64,000 bases of DNA, from assembly GCA_045611845.1 (NCBI GenBank), contig JAZKXZ010000025.1, forward strand, positions 350,577 through 414,576, read 5' to 3'. A program made the translations under genes and the position numbers. Each line of letters begins with the position of its first letter. Within the stretch, counting starts at the first letter, position 1. Under the pieces are notes generated by a model, which made no database searches, was not told where the DNA came from, and saw only the letters and a program-made list of their open reading frames with translations. Below, piece by piece: positions 8,971 to 19,112 of the stretch. Source of the DNA: Enterocola sp045611845 (lineage in GTDB: Bacteria; Bacteroidota; Bacteroidia; Bacteroidales; Paludibacteraceae).

Positions 8971-11532
8971 TTAAATCCAACGTAGGTAGCAGAAGTCTTG
9001 ACGGTGAGGAAGTGCGTCGTTTTTAGCATACATACGGATTGCGCATTTGAATGAACCACCAGTGGTAGGAGTCATTTCAAGTTTTGCAGATACTTTGTTG
9101 CCTTCAACTTTAACTTCGGTGAATGGAACTACTTTGTGTAGTTTTTCAGCACCATCAATCATTTTAACTAGTACTAGTTCGAAACCTAGACCGTTTGCAA
9201 CAGCTTCTTGTTTAGCGTCAACAGATACAGTAACTACTTGTTTAGCAGCGCTGTCTGCGATGTAGTGAGACATGTTGTTTACAGATGTTTCTAGAACTTC
9301 GATGTTGTCCCAGTTAGCAGCCATGTTTTCTTTCCATGCTACGATTTCTTTAGCTTTAGCGTTGTTGTTAGCTTTAAGTGATTTAGCACGTTTAGCTTGT
9401 TTGCTATAGAAACGATCGATATAGTCATCTAACATACGTTTTGTAGTGTAGATAGGAGCGATCTTAGCTAAAGAGTTTTTAATGTATTGAATCCATTCTG
9501 GAGAGTATCCTTTGCTGTTTTTAGCGAAATATAATGGAATGATTTCGTTTTCAAGCATTGAATAGATTGTAGCAGCGTCAAGTTGGTCTTGTTGTGCTTG
9601 GTTAACGAAAGTACGTTTTTCGGTTAGAGCCCAACCTGCACCTTCTTTGTAACCTTCATACCACCAACCGTCAAGAACTGAGAAGTTTAATACACCGTTC
9701 ATTTCAGCTTTTTCGCCAGATGTACCAGATGCTTCTAGTGGACGAGTAGGAGTATTTAACCAGATATCAACACCAGAGATTAAACGTTTAGCAAGAGCCA
9801 TGTCGTAGTTTTCTAAGAAGATAATTTTACCTAAGAATTCTGGACGACGAGAAATCTCGATAATGTTTTGGATTAATTTTTGTCCTGGAGCGTCAGCTGG
9901 GTGAGCTTTACCAGTGAAGAAGAACTGAACTGGGTAGTTAGGATTGTTAACAATCTTAGCTAGACGGTTAAGGTCTGTGAATAATAGGTGAGCACGTTTG
10001 TAAGTAGCGAAACGACGACCGAAACCAATTGTTAATGCGTTAGGGTTGATGTTTTCAGATAGGCTTACGATACGAGCAGGGTCACCTTGGTTTTTCAACC
10101 ATGATTCTGTGAAACGAGCTTTGATATAGTCGATTAAGCGTAGTTTAAGCGCTTTACGTGTTTCCCAAATTTCTGCGTCAGAAACATTGTAGATGTTTTC
10201 CCAGTGAGCAGTGTTAGATTGGTCTGCAAGGAATTGTTCGCCGAATGATTTAACGTGAAGTTTTTGCCATTCAGATGCAGCCCAAGTTGGGTAGTGAACA
10301 CCGTTAGTTACATAACCAACGTGAGATTCTTCAGGGTAGTAACCTTTCCAGATAGTTTTGAACATGTCTTTAGACACTTCACCGTGTAACCAGCTCACAC
10401 CGTTTACTTCTTGGCAAGTGTTGCAAGCAAATACTGTTACAGAGAATTTTTCTGTTAAGTCACCAGGATTTTCTCTACCCATGTTCATGAAGTCTGTCCA
10501 AGAAAGACCTAGTTGGTTTGCGAAGTCGTTCATGTAATATTGGAATACGCCTTCTTCGAATTTATCGTGACCAGCAGGAACTGGAGTGTGAGTGGTGAAT
10601 AGACCAGAAACACGTACAAGTTCCATAGCTTCGTTGAAGCTAAGACCAGTTTTGATGTAGTCGATTAAACGTTGAACGTTTAAGAATGCAGCGTGACCTT
10701 CGTTACAGTGATAGATTTCTTTAGATAGACCTAGTTCTTTAAGAGCAGCCATACCACCGATACCAAGCATGATTTCTTGTTTTAGACGGTGTTCGTTGTC
10801 ACCACCATAAAGTTGGCTAGTGATTGTGCGGTCTGCTTCGTTATTTAAGTCTGTGTCTGTGTCTAGAAGGATAAGGTTGATACGACCAACTTTTACTTTC
10901 CATAGGTTTGCGTAGATGTTACGACCTGGGTAAGCAACAGAAATAGTGATAGGGTCACCATTTTTGTCTAGATATTGTTCTAGAGGAAGTTTGTCGAATT
11001 CTTGAGCTTCGTAAACAGCGATTTGTTCACCGTTCATTGAAAGGTTTTGGGTGAAGTAACCAAAACGATATAAGAAACCGATAGCAACCATGTCAACGTT
11101 GCAGTCAGAAGCTTCTTTTAAGTAGTCACCAGCAAGAACGCCAAGACCACCAGAGTAGATTTTTAGGATATCAGTTAAACCATATTCCATGCTGAAGTAA
11201 GCAACTGAAGGAATAGTTTTAGAAGGTTTAACGTTCATGTAAGCAGAGAATTTAGCGTAAACATCTTCCATACGTTTTAGGAAGCCTTTGTTTTTAGCTA
11301 GTTCTGCGTATTGTACGCTGTTAAGTTTTTGAAGGAATAAAACAGGGTTACCACCGCATTTTGTCCATAATTCTGGATTCATTTCTGTGAATAGATCCAC
11401 TGCTTCATAGTTCCATACCCACCATAAGTTGTTTGCGATTTCTTTTAATTTTTCAAACTTAGCAGGTACATTGAATTGTACAGTAATAGGTGTCCAATTA
11501 GGATAATTAGAATTACTTACTTGTAGTTTCAT
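8971..11532 (-). CDS. glgP: alpha-glucan (glycogen/maltodextrin) phosphorylase
   Basis: GT35 enzyme that releases glucose-1-phosphate from glycogen or maltodextrin. At 853 aa it has the length of the alpha-glucan family phosphorylases common in Bacteroidota, with their N-terminus (FEKLKEIANNLWWVWNYEA). Supporting motifs are GGLGVLAGDYLKEASD near the N-terminus, HCNEGHAAF, TTHTPVPAGHDKF, and the PLP region EASGTSGEKAEMNG at about residues 595-612. The gene is monocistronic: it has its own promoter and a strong terminator. Glycogen metabolism is also represented by the GT5-like gene at 51127. Confidence 0.93.
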   Translation of the reverse strand: MKLQVSNSNYPNWTPITVQFNVPAKFEKLKEIANNLWWVWNYEAVDLFTEMNPELWTKCGGNPVLFLQKLNSVQYAELAKNKGFLKRMEDVYAKFSAYMNVKPSKTIPSVAYFSMEYGLTDILKIYSGGLGVLAGDYLKEASDCNVDMVAIGFLYRFGYFTQNLSMNGEQIAVYEAQEFDKLPLEQYLDKNGDPITISVAYPGRNIYANLWKVKVGRINLILLDTDTDLNNEADRTITSQLYGGDNEHRLKQEIMLGIGGMAALKELGLSKEIYHCNEGHAAFLNVQRLIDYIKTGLSFNEAMELVRVSGLFTTHTPVPAGHDKFEEGVFQYYMNDFANQLGLSWTDFMNMGRENPGDLTEKFSVTVFACNTCQEVNGVSWLHGEVSKDMFKTIWKGYYPEESHVGYVTNGVHYPTWAASEWQKLHVKSFGEQFLADQSNTAHWENIYNVSDAEIWETRKALKLRLIDYIKARFTESWLKNQGDPARIVSLSENINPNALTIGFGRRFATYKRAHLLFTDLNRLAKIVNNPNYPVQFFFTGKAHPADAPGQKLIQNIIEISRRPEFLGKIIFLENYDMALAKRLISGVDIWLNTPTRPLEASGTSGEKAEMNGVLNFSVLDGWWYEGYKEGAGWALTEKRTFVNQAQQDQLDAATIYSMLENEIIPLYFAKNSKGYSPEWIQYIKNSLAKIAPIYTTKRMLDDYIDRFYSKQAKRAKSLKANNNAKAKEIVAWKENMAANWDNIEVLETSVNNMSHYIADSAAKQVVTVSVDAKQEAVANGLGFELVLVKMIDGAEKLHKVVPFTEVKVEGNKVSAKLEMTPTTGGSFKCAIRMYAKNDALPHRQDFCYLRWI

Positions 11533-11585
11533 CTCTTAAGTTTAAAGTTAATAATTATGTTTTTTTATATTTTTTAAATGTAATA

Positions 11586-11600
11586 TGTGCAAAATGCACA
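11586..11600. promoter_or_regulatory. palindrome in glgP leader
   Basis: TGTGCAAAATGCACA is an inverted repeat of TGTGCA around a 3-base centre, placed between the -7 box and the glgP start. It may be an operator or a small leader hairpin. Confidence 0.35.
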
Positions 11601-11613
11601 AAGAAAAACTTTG

Positions 11614-11621
11614 CAAAGATA
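11614..11621 (-). promoter_or_regulatory. -7 box of glgP promoter
   Basis: Reads TATCTTTG on the minus strand. The predicted leader is about 75 bases and contains the TGTGCA palindrome. Confidence 0.65.
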
Positions 11622-11740
11622 AGGTTTATTTTTGCAATTTCAAGTTTTTTTTTAGAAAATCGGTCTTATTGTTGAAATCTTTTATCTTGATTTTCAAGAA
11701 GTTTTTATTTCAAACGTTTAAAAGAGGTTTTAACATCTAA

Positions 11741-13837
11741 CTATTTTATCCCATCTCTCTTAAGTAGTGCATCAGTTTTAGGCTTACTACCTCTAAATTT
11801 AACGTATAAATCCATAGGATGCTCGGTGCTGCCCTTTGAAAGTATGTTTTCTCTAAAACTTTTTGCCACAGTTTTGTCGATGCCACCTGCTTCTTGAAAC
11901 ACAGAAAATGCGTCTGCATCTAGCACTTCTGCCCATTTGTAGCCATAATATCCAGCAGCATAGCCTCCGGCAAACAGGTGAGTAAAGTGTGTACTCATAC
12001 AGCAACCTTCAATAGAAGGGAAAAGTTGGGTTTTCTTCCAAGCATTTCTTTCAAATTCTATTACGCTTCCATCAAATGCCTCTTTTATGCCATGCCAAGC
12101 CATGTCTAAATAACCAAAACTTAGCTGTCTGATGCAAGAATATGCCGCAATGTATTGTTCAGATGCTTTAAGTTTTTCTACAAGTTCTGTAGGGATTACC
12201 TCGCCAGTTTGGTAATGAATAGCTGTTTTATTTAAAAACTCTGGCTGGCTAGCAAAGTTTTCCATTATTTGAGAAGGTAGTTCTACAAAGTCTCTATACA
12301 CGTTAGTGCCACTTAGGCTTTCGTAAGGCACCTCTGAAAGCAGCCCGTGTAGGGCATGGCCAAACTCGTGTAGGAATGTTTTCACCTCGTCGTAGGTAAG
12401 CAGAGCAGGACCACCTGCTGTAGGAGGTGTGAAATTCATTACTAGAGATATAAGTGGACGACTATCTGTGCCATCGGCGTTGTGATATTGACCTTTAAAC
12501 TCTGTCATCCAAGCACCCTGACGTTTGCTCTTGCGTGGGAAAAAGTCGGTGTAAAGTAGCCCCATAAACTTATCATCTGCATCATACACTTCAAATAAGT
12601 CCACATCTTTATGATATACAGGAAGCTCCTTGTTTGGCACAAATTTTATGCCATAAAGGTCTGTTGCTAAACCAAATACACCTTTTTTTACTCTTTCAAG
12701 CTCAAAATATGGTTTAAGGTCTTCTTCGCTGTAATTGTATTTTTCTTCTTTATATTTTTCACTGTAATATGCCCAGTCGTATGGCATTAGAGTGAAGTTC
12801 TCATCATGGTTTAGTTTTTTTGCATACTCCTTTATAAGTTCTCTTTCTTTTATAGCAAAAGGCATATATTTTTCTAGTAAATCGTCTAGCAAACTATATA
12901 CAGCACTGTCATTTTGTGCCATAGTGCGCTCAAGGCGATACTCGCTATAGTGAGAGCGGTCCATTATCTGAGCCACTTCAAGGCGTTTGTTTACTATATT
13001 TTTAATGTTTTCAGAGTTGTCGTTTTCATCACCCTTGCTAGTTTTGGTGTTGTATGCCATGTAAAGCTCTCTTCTTAACTCTCTGTTTGTGGCATATTGC
13101 ATAAAACTAATATAAGAAGGTGCAGATAGGTCTATAACCCAACCTTCAAGACCTTTTTCCGTAGCCTTTTCTTTTGCTGCGGCCACGGCATATTCAGGTA
13201 GCCCGTCTAGGTCTTCTATATTATTAAGGTGCATAGTGTAGGCATTGGTGGCTTGTAGGGCAAGGCGACCAAAGTTGAATGTAAGTAGACTTAGTTCGCT
13301 AGATAGGGTTTTAAGTCTTTCTTTTTTGTCTTTGTCTAGGTTTGCACCTGAGCGCACAAAACCTATATATGAGTCTTCTATAAGCTTTTTCTGAATAGGG
13401 TCTGAGTAGTTTTCAATATTTTCATACACCTTTTTTACTCTAGCAAATAGTGCTTCGTTTTGTTTTATTTTGCTTGAAGCTTCTGATAGAATAGGAGAGT
13501 ATTTCTCTGATATAGAGTCTAATACGTCGCATGTTTCAGCCTCTGTAAGGTTGAAAAGCACGCCACACACACGTGAAAGTATAGCACCACTATTTTCTAG
13601 TGCCAGTATGGTGTTTTCAAATGTTGGTTCCTCGGTAGAGTCTGTTATTTTCTTTATATCTTCTTCTTGCTCTTTCAGACCTAGTTCTAATGCTTCTGCA
13701 TAGTGGTCTAACTCTATTTTGTCGAAAGGTACTGCAGAGAATTTTAGGTCAAATTCTTGCAAAAATGGGTTTGCGTTAGCCATAGATAACGTTACGAAAA
13801 TAAATAATAAGGTTAATTTAAAGGATTTAAATGTCAT
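11741..13837 (-). CDS. M3-family metallopeptidase (peptidyl-dipeptidase/oligopeptidase)
   Basis: Zinc peptidase of the thimet-oligopeptidase/Dcp family. The active-site motif is HEFGHALHG at about residue 488. The surrounding FTPPTAGGPALLTYDEV and PSQIMENF are typical of M3A enzymes. The protein is 698 aa with an N-terminal signal peptide (LTLLFIFVTLSMANANPF), so it is probably periplasmic. Its start overlaps the end of the Rsh gene by 11 bases (GCATGACATTTAA), which implies translational coupling. Dcp and oligopeptidase A cannot be distinguished safely by eye. Confidence 0.9.
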   Translation of the reverse strand: MTFKSFKLTLLFIFVTLSMANANPFLQEFDLKFSAVPFDKIELDHYAEALELGLKEQEEDIKKITDSTEEPTFENTILALENSGAILSRVCGVLFNLTEAETCDVLDSISEKYSPILSEASSKIKQNEALFARVKKVYENIENYSDPIQKKLIEDSYIGFVRSGANLDKDKKERLKTLSSELSLLTFNFGRLALQATNAYTMHLNNIEDLDGLPEYAVAAAKEKATEKGLEGWVIDLSAPSYISFMQYATNRELRRELYMAYNTKTSKGDENDNSENIKNIVNKRLEVAQIMDRSHYSEYRLERTMAQNDSAVYSLLDDLLEKYMPFAIKERELIKEYAKKLNHDENFTLMPYDWAYYSEKYKEEKYNYSEEDLKPYFELERVKKGVFGLATDLYGIKFVPNKELPVYHKDVDLFEVYDADDKFMGLLYTDFFPRKSKRQGAWMTEFKGQYHNADGTDSRPLISLVMNFTPPTAGGPALLTYDEVKTFLHEFGHALHGLLSEVPYESLSGTNVYRDFVELPSQIMENFASQPEFLNKTAIHYQTGEVIPTELVEKLKASEQYIAAYSCIRQLSFGYLDMAWHGIKEAFDGSVIEFERNAWKKTQLFPSIEGCCMSTHFTHLFAGGYAAGYYGYKWAEVLDADAFSVFQEAGGIDKTVAKSFRENILSKGSTEHPMDLYVKFRGSKPKTDALLKRDGIK

Positions 13838-16022
13838 GCTCGTTGATGCGTGCTGCTCGTTCTATACCATTAATTTTTAGAGCTTCTGTACAAATCTTTT
13901 TGATGTCATCAACGTGACTAACATACACATTTACTTTGATATTAAAGATGCCGTCGAATGTTTTTACTGTTAGTTTTTGGATATTAGCATTCAAATCTTC
14001 TGATATTATCTGTATAATATCCATTAAGATATGCTTTCTATCAATGCCCTCTATCTCAATGCCTGCACTATAGACTTGTTCTTTGGTTATTTCCCATTTC
14101 ACTTCTACAATTTTAGGACCGTGTTGAGATTTAAGTTTTAGGGCTTCTGGACAATCTCTTTTGTGTACAACAACTCCGTTTTCTGTTTGAAAACCAATTA
14201 CGTCGTCGCCAGGAATAGGTTTACAGCATGGAGCAAGATTACAATCTGAACTTTCTATTGTTTCTTTGTTCTTTTTACCTTTGCTTATAAGGAAACGTGG
14301 GGTAAGAGACCTAATAGTAAGTCTTTTTGTTTTGTTTCTAACAAGTTCTGGTATTTCTGTTAGTGAAATTTCTTCCTTACCTATTTTAATAAGCACATCG
14401 TCTAAAGATTCTAGTTTGAAATGGTCTAGCAATAGCTTAATAGTTTCTTGGTTGAAGTCTTTTTTCACTACATAACCTAGTGCTTCTAGAGTGTCGCGAA
14501 GAATTTCTTCACCTTTTTTTCTAAATAGTTTAGAACTTTGTTTGAATATGGTAGTAAGTTTTTCTTTTGCTTTTACTGTGGTAACATAGTTTATCCACTC
14601 TGGCTGAGGTGTTTGGCCTTTGGCAACAAGTATTTCTACTTGGTCGCCACTTTGAAGCACGTAGCTTAGTGGCACAAGTTTGTTGTTTACTTTTGCGCCA
14701 ATACAGTGCATACCTATATCTGAGTGAATGTCGAATGCAAAGTCGAGTGCTGTGGAACCAGAAGGTAAGGTTTTCATTTCGCCTTTTGGTGTAAACACAA
14801 AGATTTCTGCATCGTAAAGTGTAAGTTTAAATGTATCTAAGAAATGCATTGCATTTGAGTCTGGATTTTTAAGTAGCTCATTTACAGTGCTTAGCCATTC
14901 TTCTATCTTAGATTCACTAGAAGAGTAATCTTTTTTGTAGTTCCAGTGTGCAGCAAGACCTTTTTCTGCAATGTCGTCCATTCTTTGGCTACGTATTTGC
15001 ACCTCAATCCACTGACCATCTGGGCCCATAACGGTCACGTGAAGAGCTTCGTATCCGTTTGCTTTTGGAGTGTTTAGCCAGTCGCGTGTTCTGCCAGGGT
15101 GTAGAGGGTAGATAGATGTGATAAGGTTGTATATTTTAAGACATTCTATCTTTTCGTCGGCACCTGGGTTTGGTTTGAATACGATACGTGCACCTAATAT
15201 GTCGTAAACTTCTTCAAATGGAATATGTTTAGCTTCCATTTTTTTCCAAATGGAGAATGCAGATTTTATTCTTTCTTTCATTATAAACTCATAGCCGTAG
15301 CTATTTAGTTTATTCATAATAGGAAGAGAGAATTTGTCATACACTGCCATGCGTTTTTCGCGTTCGGCTTCTAGGCGATTAGATATGTTTTCGTATTTCT
15401 CAGGGAAGTTGTATTTAAAGCTTAGGTCTTCAAGCTCTGTTTTAATGGTAAATAGACCTAGTCGGTGTGCAAGTGGAGCATAGATATACTCGGTTTCGCC
15501 CGCAATTTTGTATTGTTTTGCCACAGACTGTGAGTCTAGAGTGCGCATATTGTGTAGGCGGGCGGCAATCTTAATTAGCACCACGCGAATATCTTCCGAC
15601 ATGGTGATAATAAGTTTTCTAAAGTTTTCAGCTTGTGCCGATGCTTGGTCGCCAAATACACCACCAGAAATTTTGGTTAAGCCTTTTACAATTTGGGCTA
15701 CTTTTTCGCCAAATAGGTCTTTAATATCGTCTACTGTGTAGTCGGTATCTTCTACTACGTCGTGTAGTAGGGCAGCGCAAATAGATGTAGAACCCAGACC
15801 TATATCTTTACATACGATATGGGCTACTGCAATAGGGTGAATGATATATGGCTCGCCTGAGCGTCTGCGCACACCTGCGTGTGCAGATTTTGCAAACTGA
15901 TATGCCTTTCTGATTATCTCAGTTTTTTTGCTATGATGAGAGTTTACATAATCATTTAGTAGCTCTTCAAAAGCTTTGTCCATTATCTCATTCTCTTTCT
16001 GTAATACTTGCGCTTTGGACAT
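13827..16022 (-). CDS. rsh: bifunctional (p)ppGpp synthetase/hydrolase (RelA/SpoT homologue)
   Basis: Stringent-response enzyme of 731 aa, full length for long Rsh proteins. The HD hydrolase domain shows HPIAVAHIV and ALLHDVVEDTDYT within the first 100 residues and RLHNMRTL further on. The synthetase domain follows with DILGARIVF and GYEALHVTV. A TGS domain begins near FVFTPKGEMKTLPSGSTALD. An HCCP-type region (DCNLAPCCKPIPGD) precedes a C-terminal ACT domain. The intact HD motif suggests hydrolysis is retained. It lies 29 bases downstream of a type IX secretion gene and overlaps the M3 peptidase gene, so it may be read from the secretion operon. Confidence 0.95.
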   Translation of the reverse strand: MSKAQVLQKENEIMDKAFEELLNDYVNSHHSKKTEIIRKAYQFAKSAHAGVRRRSGEPYIIHPIAVAHIVCKDIGLGSTSICAALLHDVVEDTDYTVDDIKDLFGEKVAQIVKGLTKISGGVFGDQASAQAENFRKLIITMSEDIRVVLIKIAARLHNMRTLDSQSVAKQYKIAGETEYIYAPLAHRLGLFTIKTELEDLSFKYNFPEKYENISNRLEAEREKRMAVYDKFSLPIMNKLNSYGYEFIMKERIKSAFSIWKKMEAKHIPFEEVYDILGARIVFKPNPGADEKIECLKIYNLITSIYPLHPGRTRDWLNTPKANGYEALHVTVMGPDGQWIEVQIRSQRMDDIAEKGLAAHWNYKKDYSSSESKIEEWLSTVNELLKNPDSNAMHFLDTFKLTLYDAEIFVFTPKGEMKTLPSGSTALDFAFDIHSDIGMHCIGAKVNNKLVPLSYVLQSGDQVEILVAKGQTPQPEWINYVTTVKAKEKLTTIFKQSSKLFRKKGEEILRDTLEALGYVVKKDFNQETIKLLLDHFKLESLDDVLIKIGKEEISLTEIPELVRNKTKRLTIRSLTPRFLISKGKKNKETIESSDCNLAPCCKPIPGDDVIGFQTENGVVVHKRDCPEALKLKSQHGPKIVEVKWEITKEQVYSAGIEIEGIDRKHILMDIIQIISEDLNANIQKLTVKTFDGIFNIKVNVYVSHVDDIKKICTEALKINGIERAARINEHDI

Positions 16023-16051
16023 AGTAGTAATTTTTTAGATTACATTAAACA

Positions 16052-16978
16052 TTAATTCCACTCTGCAAAACGTGGGGTTTTGTATTGTTCGTTGTTTGTT
16101 TTAAATCTTATTGTAAGCATTAGCTCGTGTGTGCCAGATGTATAACCTTGTAGGTGAGTAAGGTTGAAGTCGTATGCATAACCTAGTCTTACGTAGTCGG
16201 TTATATTAAATCCTATCATTGGCACAATAGATTCTGCCACAAATAGGTCGCTCATTCTGTATGCTACACCAAACCAAAGGGCTTTTGTATAGTTTACAAT
16301 AAGGCTAAGTTCTTCGTTTACTGTTACACCATTGTAGTGTGCAGAGATAGCAGGCACGATATCCCAGTCTCTTCCCACTTCAAATTTATATTTTGTGTAA
16401 AGATAATAGTTTACAGGTGAAAATCTCAAGTTTTCTTTCATAAAGAATTCTTGAATATGTGTTAAAGACGCACCGATAGTCCAGTTTTTAAGTTGGTATT
16501 GGATACCAAAGTTTACATTTGGTCTCACGTGACTGTCTTTGTCGTAATATTCTGTAGGGTCGCCTTCTTGTTCGTAAATATTGCCAGATGCATCGTATTG
16601 AGCAAATGTGGCACCAGCACCCAAACCAAATGAAAGTTTGTGATTTTCACCTAGTGGAATATGATAAGCATAGTTCACTGTGGCGCTATAGGTGTTTAGC
16701 GGGCCATATTTATCGTAAATAACAGATAAACCGAAACCTGAGTTTATAGAAGGTGCAAGGATGTCGAAGTTTAGAAGTCCGGTGGTAGGCGCACCTGCAA
16801 AGTCCATAAACTGATGACGTGCAAGCATTGTGATGTTTGCATATATTGAATTACCTGTAAGGGCAGGGTTGTAATGTGTCTGTGTAAACAAATGCTGACT
16901 TACTTGTACGTCATTTTGTGCCATTAATGACATTGGCATTAATAGTAGCACTAACCATATTTTATTTAGTATTTTCAT
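16052..16978 (-). CDS. PorP/SprF-family type IX secretion membrane protein
   Basis: 308 aa with a signal peptide ending ...LMAQ and the family opening NDVQVSQHLFTQTHYNPALTGN. Repeated beta-strand segments follow (FGLSVIYDKYGPLNTYSATVNYAYH and so on), indicating a small outer-membrane barrel. PorP/SprF proteins help export and anchor type B-sorted proteins such as SprB. It is third in a cassette after the type B protein and the PorE-like protein, with 13 bases to the latter. A paralogue lies at 59161. Confidence 0.93.
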   Translation of the reverse strand: MKILNKIWLVLLLMPMSLMAQNDVQVSQHLFTQTHYNPALTGNSIYANITMLARHQFMDFAGAPTTGLLNFDILAPSINSGFGLSVIYDKYGPLNTYSATVNYAYHIPLGENHKLSFGLGAGATFAQYDASGNIYEQEGDPTEYYDKDSHVRPNVNFGIQYQLKNWTIGASLTHIQEFFMKENLRFSPVNYYLYTKYKFEVGRDWDIVPAISAHYNGVTVNEELSLIVNYTKALWFGVAYRMSDLFVAESIVPMIGFNITDYVRLGYAYDFNLTHLQGYTSGTHELMLTIRFKTNNEQYKTPRFAEWN

Positions 16979-16991
16979 TTGTTATATGTTT

Positions 16992-19106
16992 TTAGTTTTC
17001 AATTATCTTGAAACTGGTTCTACGATTCATTCTGTGTTCGCCTTCTGTGGCTGGTCTTGCAATAAGTGGATGACGTTTGCCATAACCTTTCCAAGAAAGT
17101 CTTGTGCGGTTGATACCTGCGTTTACTAGGTAGTCAACAACAGATTTTGCACGTTCTTCTGATAGTTTGTCGTTGTATTCGTGTGTGCCACGAGAGTCGG
17201 TGTGTGAACCAAACTCAAGTTTTAGCGTTGGATTTGATTGTAGCAGAAGAATAATTCTGTCTAACGCTGCTTTTGACTCTGGAAGTAGTTTTGCACTATC
17301 AAAGTTGTAATAAATATCGTATAGGAAAATTTCACGTCCCCAAGAGTTTGTGTTGCTTGAAATAGATGCAAGGTCGAACTGGCTATTGTTGCTATCTGTT
17401 TCTGAATATCTAAATGGCTTACTACTAATAGATAGGAAGTTTGGTTTGTTTACCTTCACTTGATATTCTTTACCGTTTTCTAGGTCGGTGAATGTGTATC
17501 TACCAGTAATGTCTGTTTTGGTTTGTTGCACCACAGTGCCATCTTGTAGAAGCATAACGTCTTCGTTTATGATAGGCTCGTTGGTTTCCATATCGTAAAC
17601 TCTACCGCTAATAGACATAGCAGCTTGAGATAGATAGAAGTCTTGTTCTACAGGGAAACTACCAATTGATGTTTTTTGAGTTTTTGCCATGGCAATGTCT
17701 GAAAGGTAACCCATGCTACTTGCAATAAGTTTGTAGAAATCGCCTGCCTCAACAAATGCGTAGTAGTAACCTTCTTCGTTTGTTTGTACTGTTTGAGATT
17801 TGCCCATGCCGTTTAGGATTACTTGTGCTCCTGATAGTGGCTCGCCAGTTTTCTTGTCGTAAACATGGCCAGAAATCATAGTTGCAGAGAAGATCCCTTT
17901 AAATCTGTAGATATCGTCTTTTGTTTCTGTTTTTCTGTTGCTTATAAGGAAAGCCTCATCATTTTTTTCTGAAACAATAATGTTGATGTCGTCGAATGAT
18001 GAGTTGATTGGGCGATATAGGTTTTGTACGCCAGAAATAGATTTGCCATCGATAATGGCGCTATATAGGTCGTAGCCACCAAAGCCAACTCCGCCGTCTG
18101 AAGCAAAGATAAGTGTGTTTGCTACCACGTATGGGAAGGCTTCGTTGCCTGCGGTGTTAACTACTGCACCTGCGTTGATAGGGGTGTAGTCCCATTTACC
18201 GTTTTGTTTCTTTTCAATGTACCAAATATCGCTTCCACCATAGCCTCCTGCACGGTTTGATGTAAAGTATAGGCGTTTGCCGTTTGCAGAAAGAGCAGGG
18301 TGTGCAGCATCTGTGTGGCGGTCGCCAATAGGAAGAAGACCTTTATTTACCCATTTGTCTTTTTTAAACACTGAGTAATAGATGAAGCAGTCGTTGTTTT
18401 CGTTATTTATACATTTGGTATAATACATTATATTATTAAGTGTATCTACTGCAAATGTGCCAATATTTGGTTTGCTACCAGATTTCACCATATTATCTAC
18501 AGAGCGAGAAGTGCTAAAGTCGTCGCTTGAGTCTGAGAAATACATTTGTGAACGATATTCATCTTTACTTTTAGATGTGGTAGCGTAGATGATACCAGAT
18601 TTGTAGAAGCCAATACCGTATTCTAAGTCTGAAGTGTTTACTCCAGAGATGTATTCTTCTGGTGAAATAGGGTTTTGTGAACTATAAAGCATTGCAAAAT
18701 CGCAAGATGCTTTTAGATTTTTAACTAGTGGGTTGGCAGGTTGAAGTCTTTCTACTTCTTCAAACGCTGCTTTGGCTAGTTTGTATTTGCCTAATTTTTG
18801 AAGGTTTTTACCATAAATAAGGTATGCATCAGCCTTTTGATAACCAGATATAATAGCATCGTTTAGGTAATTTACAGCTTCTTCTGGATTGTTTAGGTTT
18901 GAATAACACTCGCCTATGCGATAAAGTGCAAATGCCTCTTTGTCGGTTTTTGTGCTGTCGGCATTGCTAAGTGTTTCTTTGTATTCTACTATGGCACCCT
19001 CGTAATTTCTTTTTAGGAATTCTGTGTTGCCAGTAATATTAGAGCCAAACGATGGCATTGTTAAGCCAAGTAAGCAAAATATTATAGAAATGCGATTTAG
19101 TTTCAT
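16992..19106 (-). CDS. PorE-like OmpA-family protein (TPR, PD40 propeller, Reg domain, OmpA)
   Basis: 704 aa. After a signal peptide come TPR-like helices (about 25-140), PD40/WD40-like beta-propeller blades (for example ALSANGKRLYFTSNRAGGYGGSDIW), two carboxypeptidase-regulatory-like domains (SGHVYDKKTGEPLSGAQV and SGRVYDMETNEPIINEDV), and a C-terminal OmpA domain with LEFGSHTDSRGTHEYNDKLSEERA. This is the order described for Porphyromonas PorE, a type IX secretion component tied to peptidoglycan. It sits between the adhesin gene (6 bases away) and the PorP/SprF gene. The domain reading is firm; equating it with PorE is inference. Confidence 0.88.
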   Translation of the reverse strand: MKLNRISIIFCLLGLTMPSFGSNITGNTEFLKRNYEGAIVEYKETLSNADSTKTDKEAFALYRIGECYSNLNNPEEAVNYLNDAIISGYQKADAYLIYGKNLQKLGKYKLAKAAFEEVERLQPANPLVKNLKASCDFAMLYSSQNPISPEEYISGVNTSDLEYGIGFYKSGIIYATTSKSKDEYRSQMYFSDSSDDFSTSRSVDNMVKSGSKPNIGTFAVDTLNNIMYYTKCINNENNDCFIYYSVFKKDKWVNKGLLPIGDRHTDAAHPALSANGKRLYFTSNRAGGYGGSDIWYIEKKQNGKWDYTPINAGAVVNTAGNEAFPYVVANTLIFASDGGVGFGGYDLYSAIIDGKSISGVQNLYRPINSSFDDINIIVSEKNDEAFLISNRKTETKDDIYRFKGIFSATMISGHVYDKKTGEPLSGAQVILNGMGKSQTVQTNEEGYYYAFVEAGDFYKLIASSMGYLSDIAMAKTQKTSIGSFPVEQDFYLSQAAMSISGRVYDMETNEPIINEDVMLLQDGTVVQQTKTDITGRYTFTDLENGKEYQVKVNKPNFLSISSKPFRYSETDSNNSQFDLASISSNTNSWGREIFLYDIYYNFDSAKLLPESKAALDRIILLLQSNPTLKLEFGSHTDSRGTHEYNDKLSEERAKSVVDYLVNAGINRTRLSWKGYGKRHPLIARPATEGEHRMNRRTSFKIIEN

Positions 19107-19112
19107 AGTATA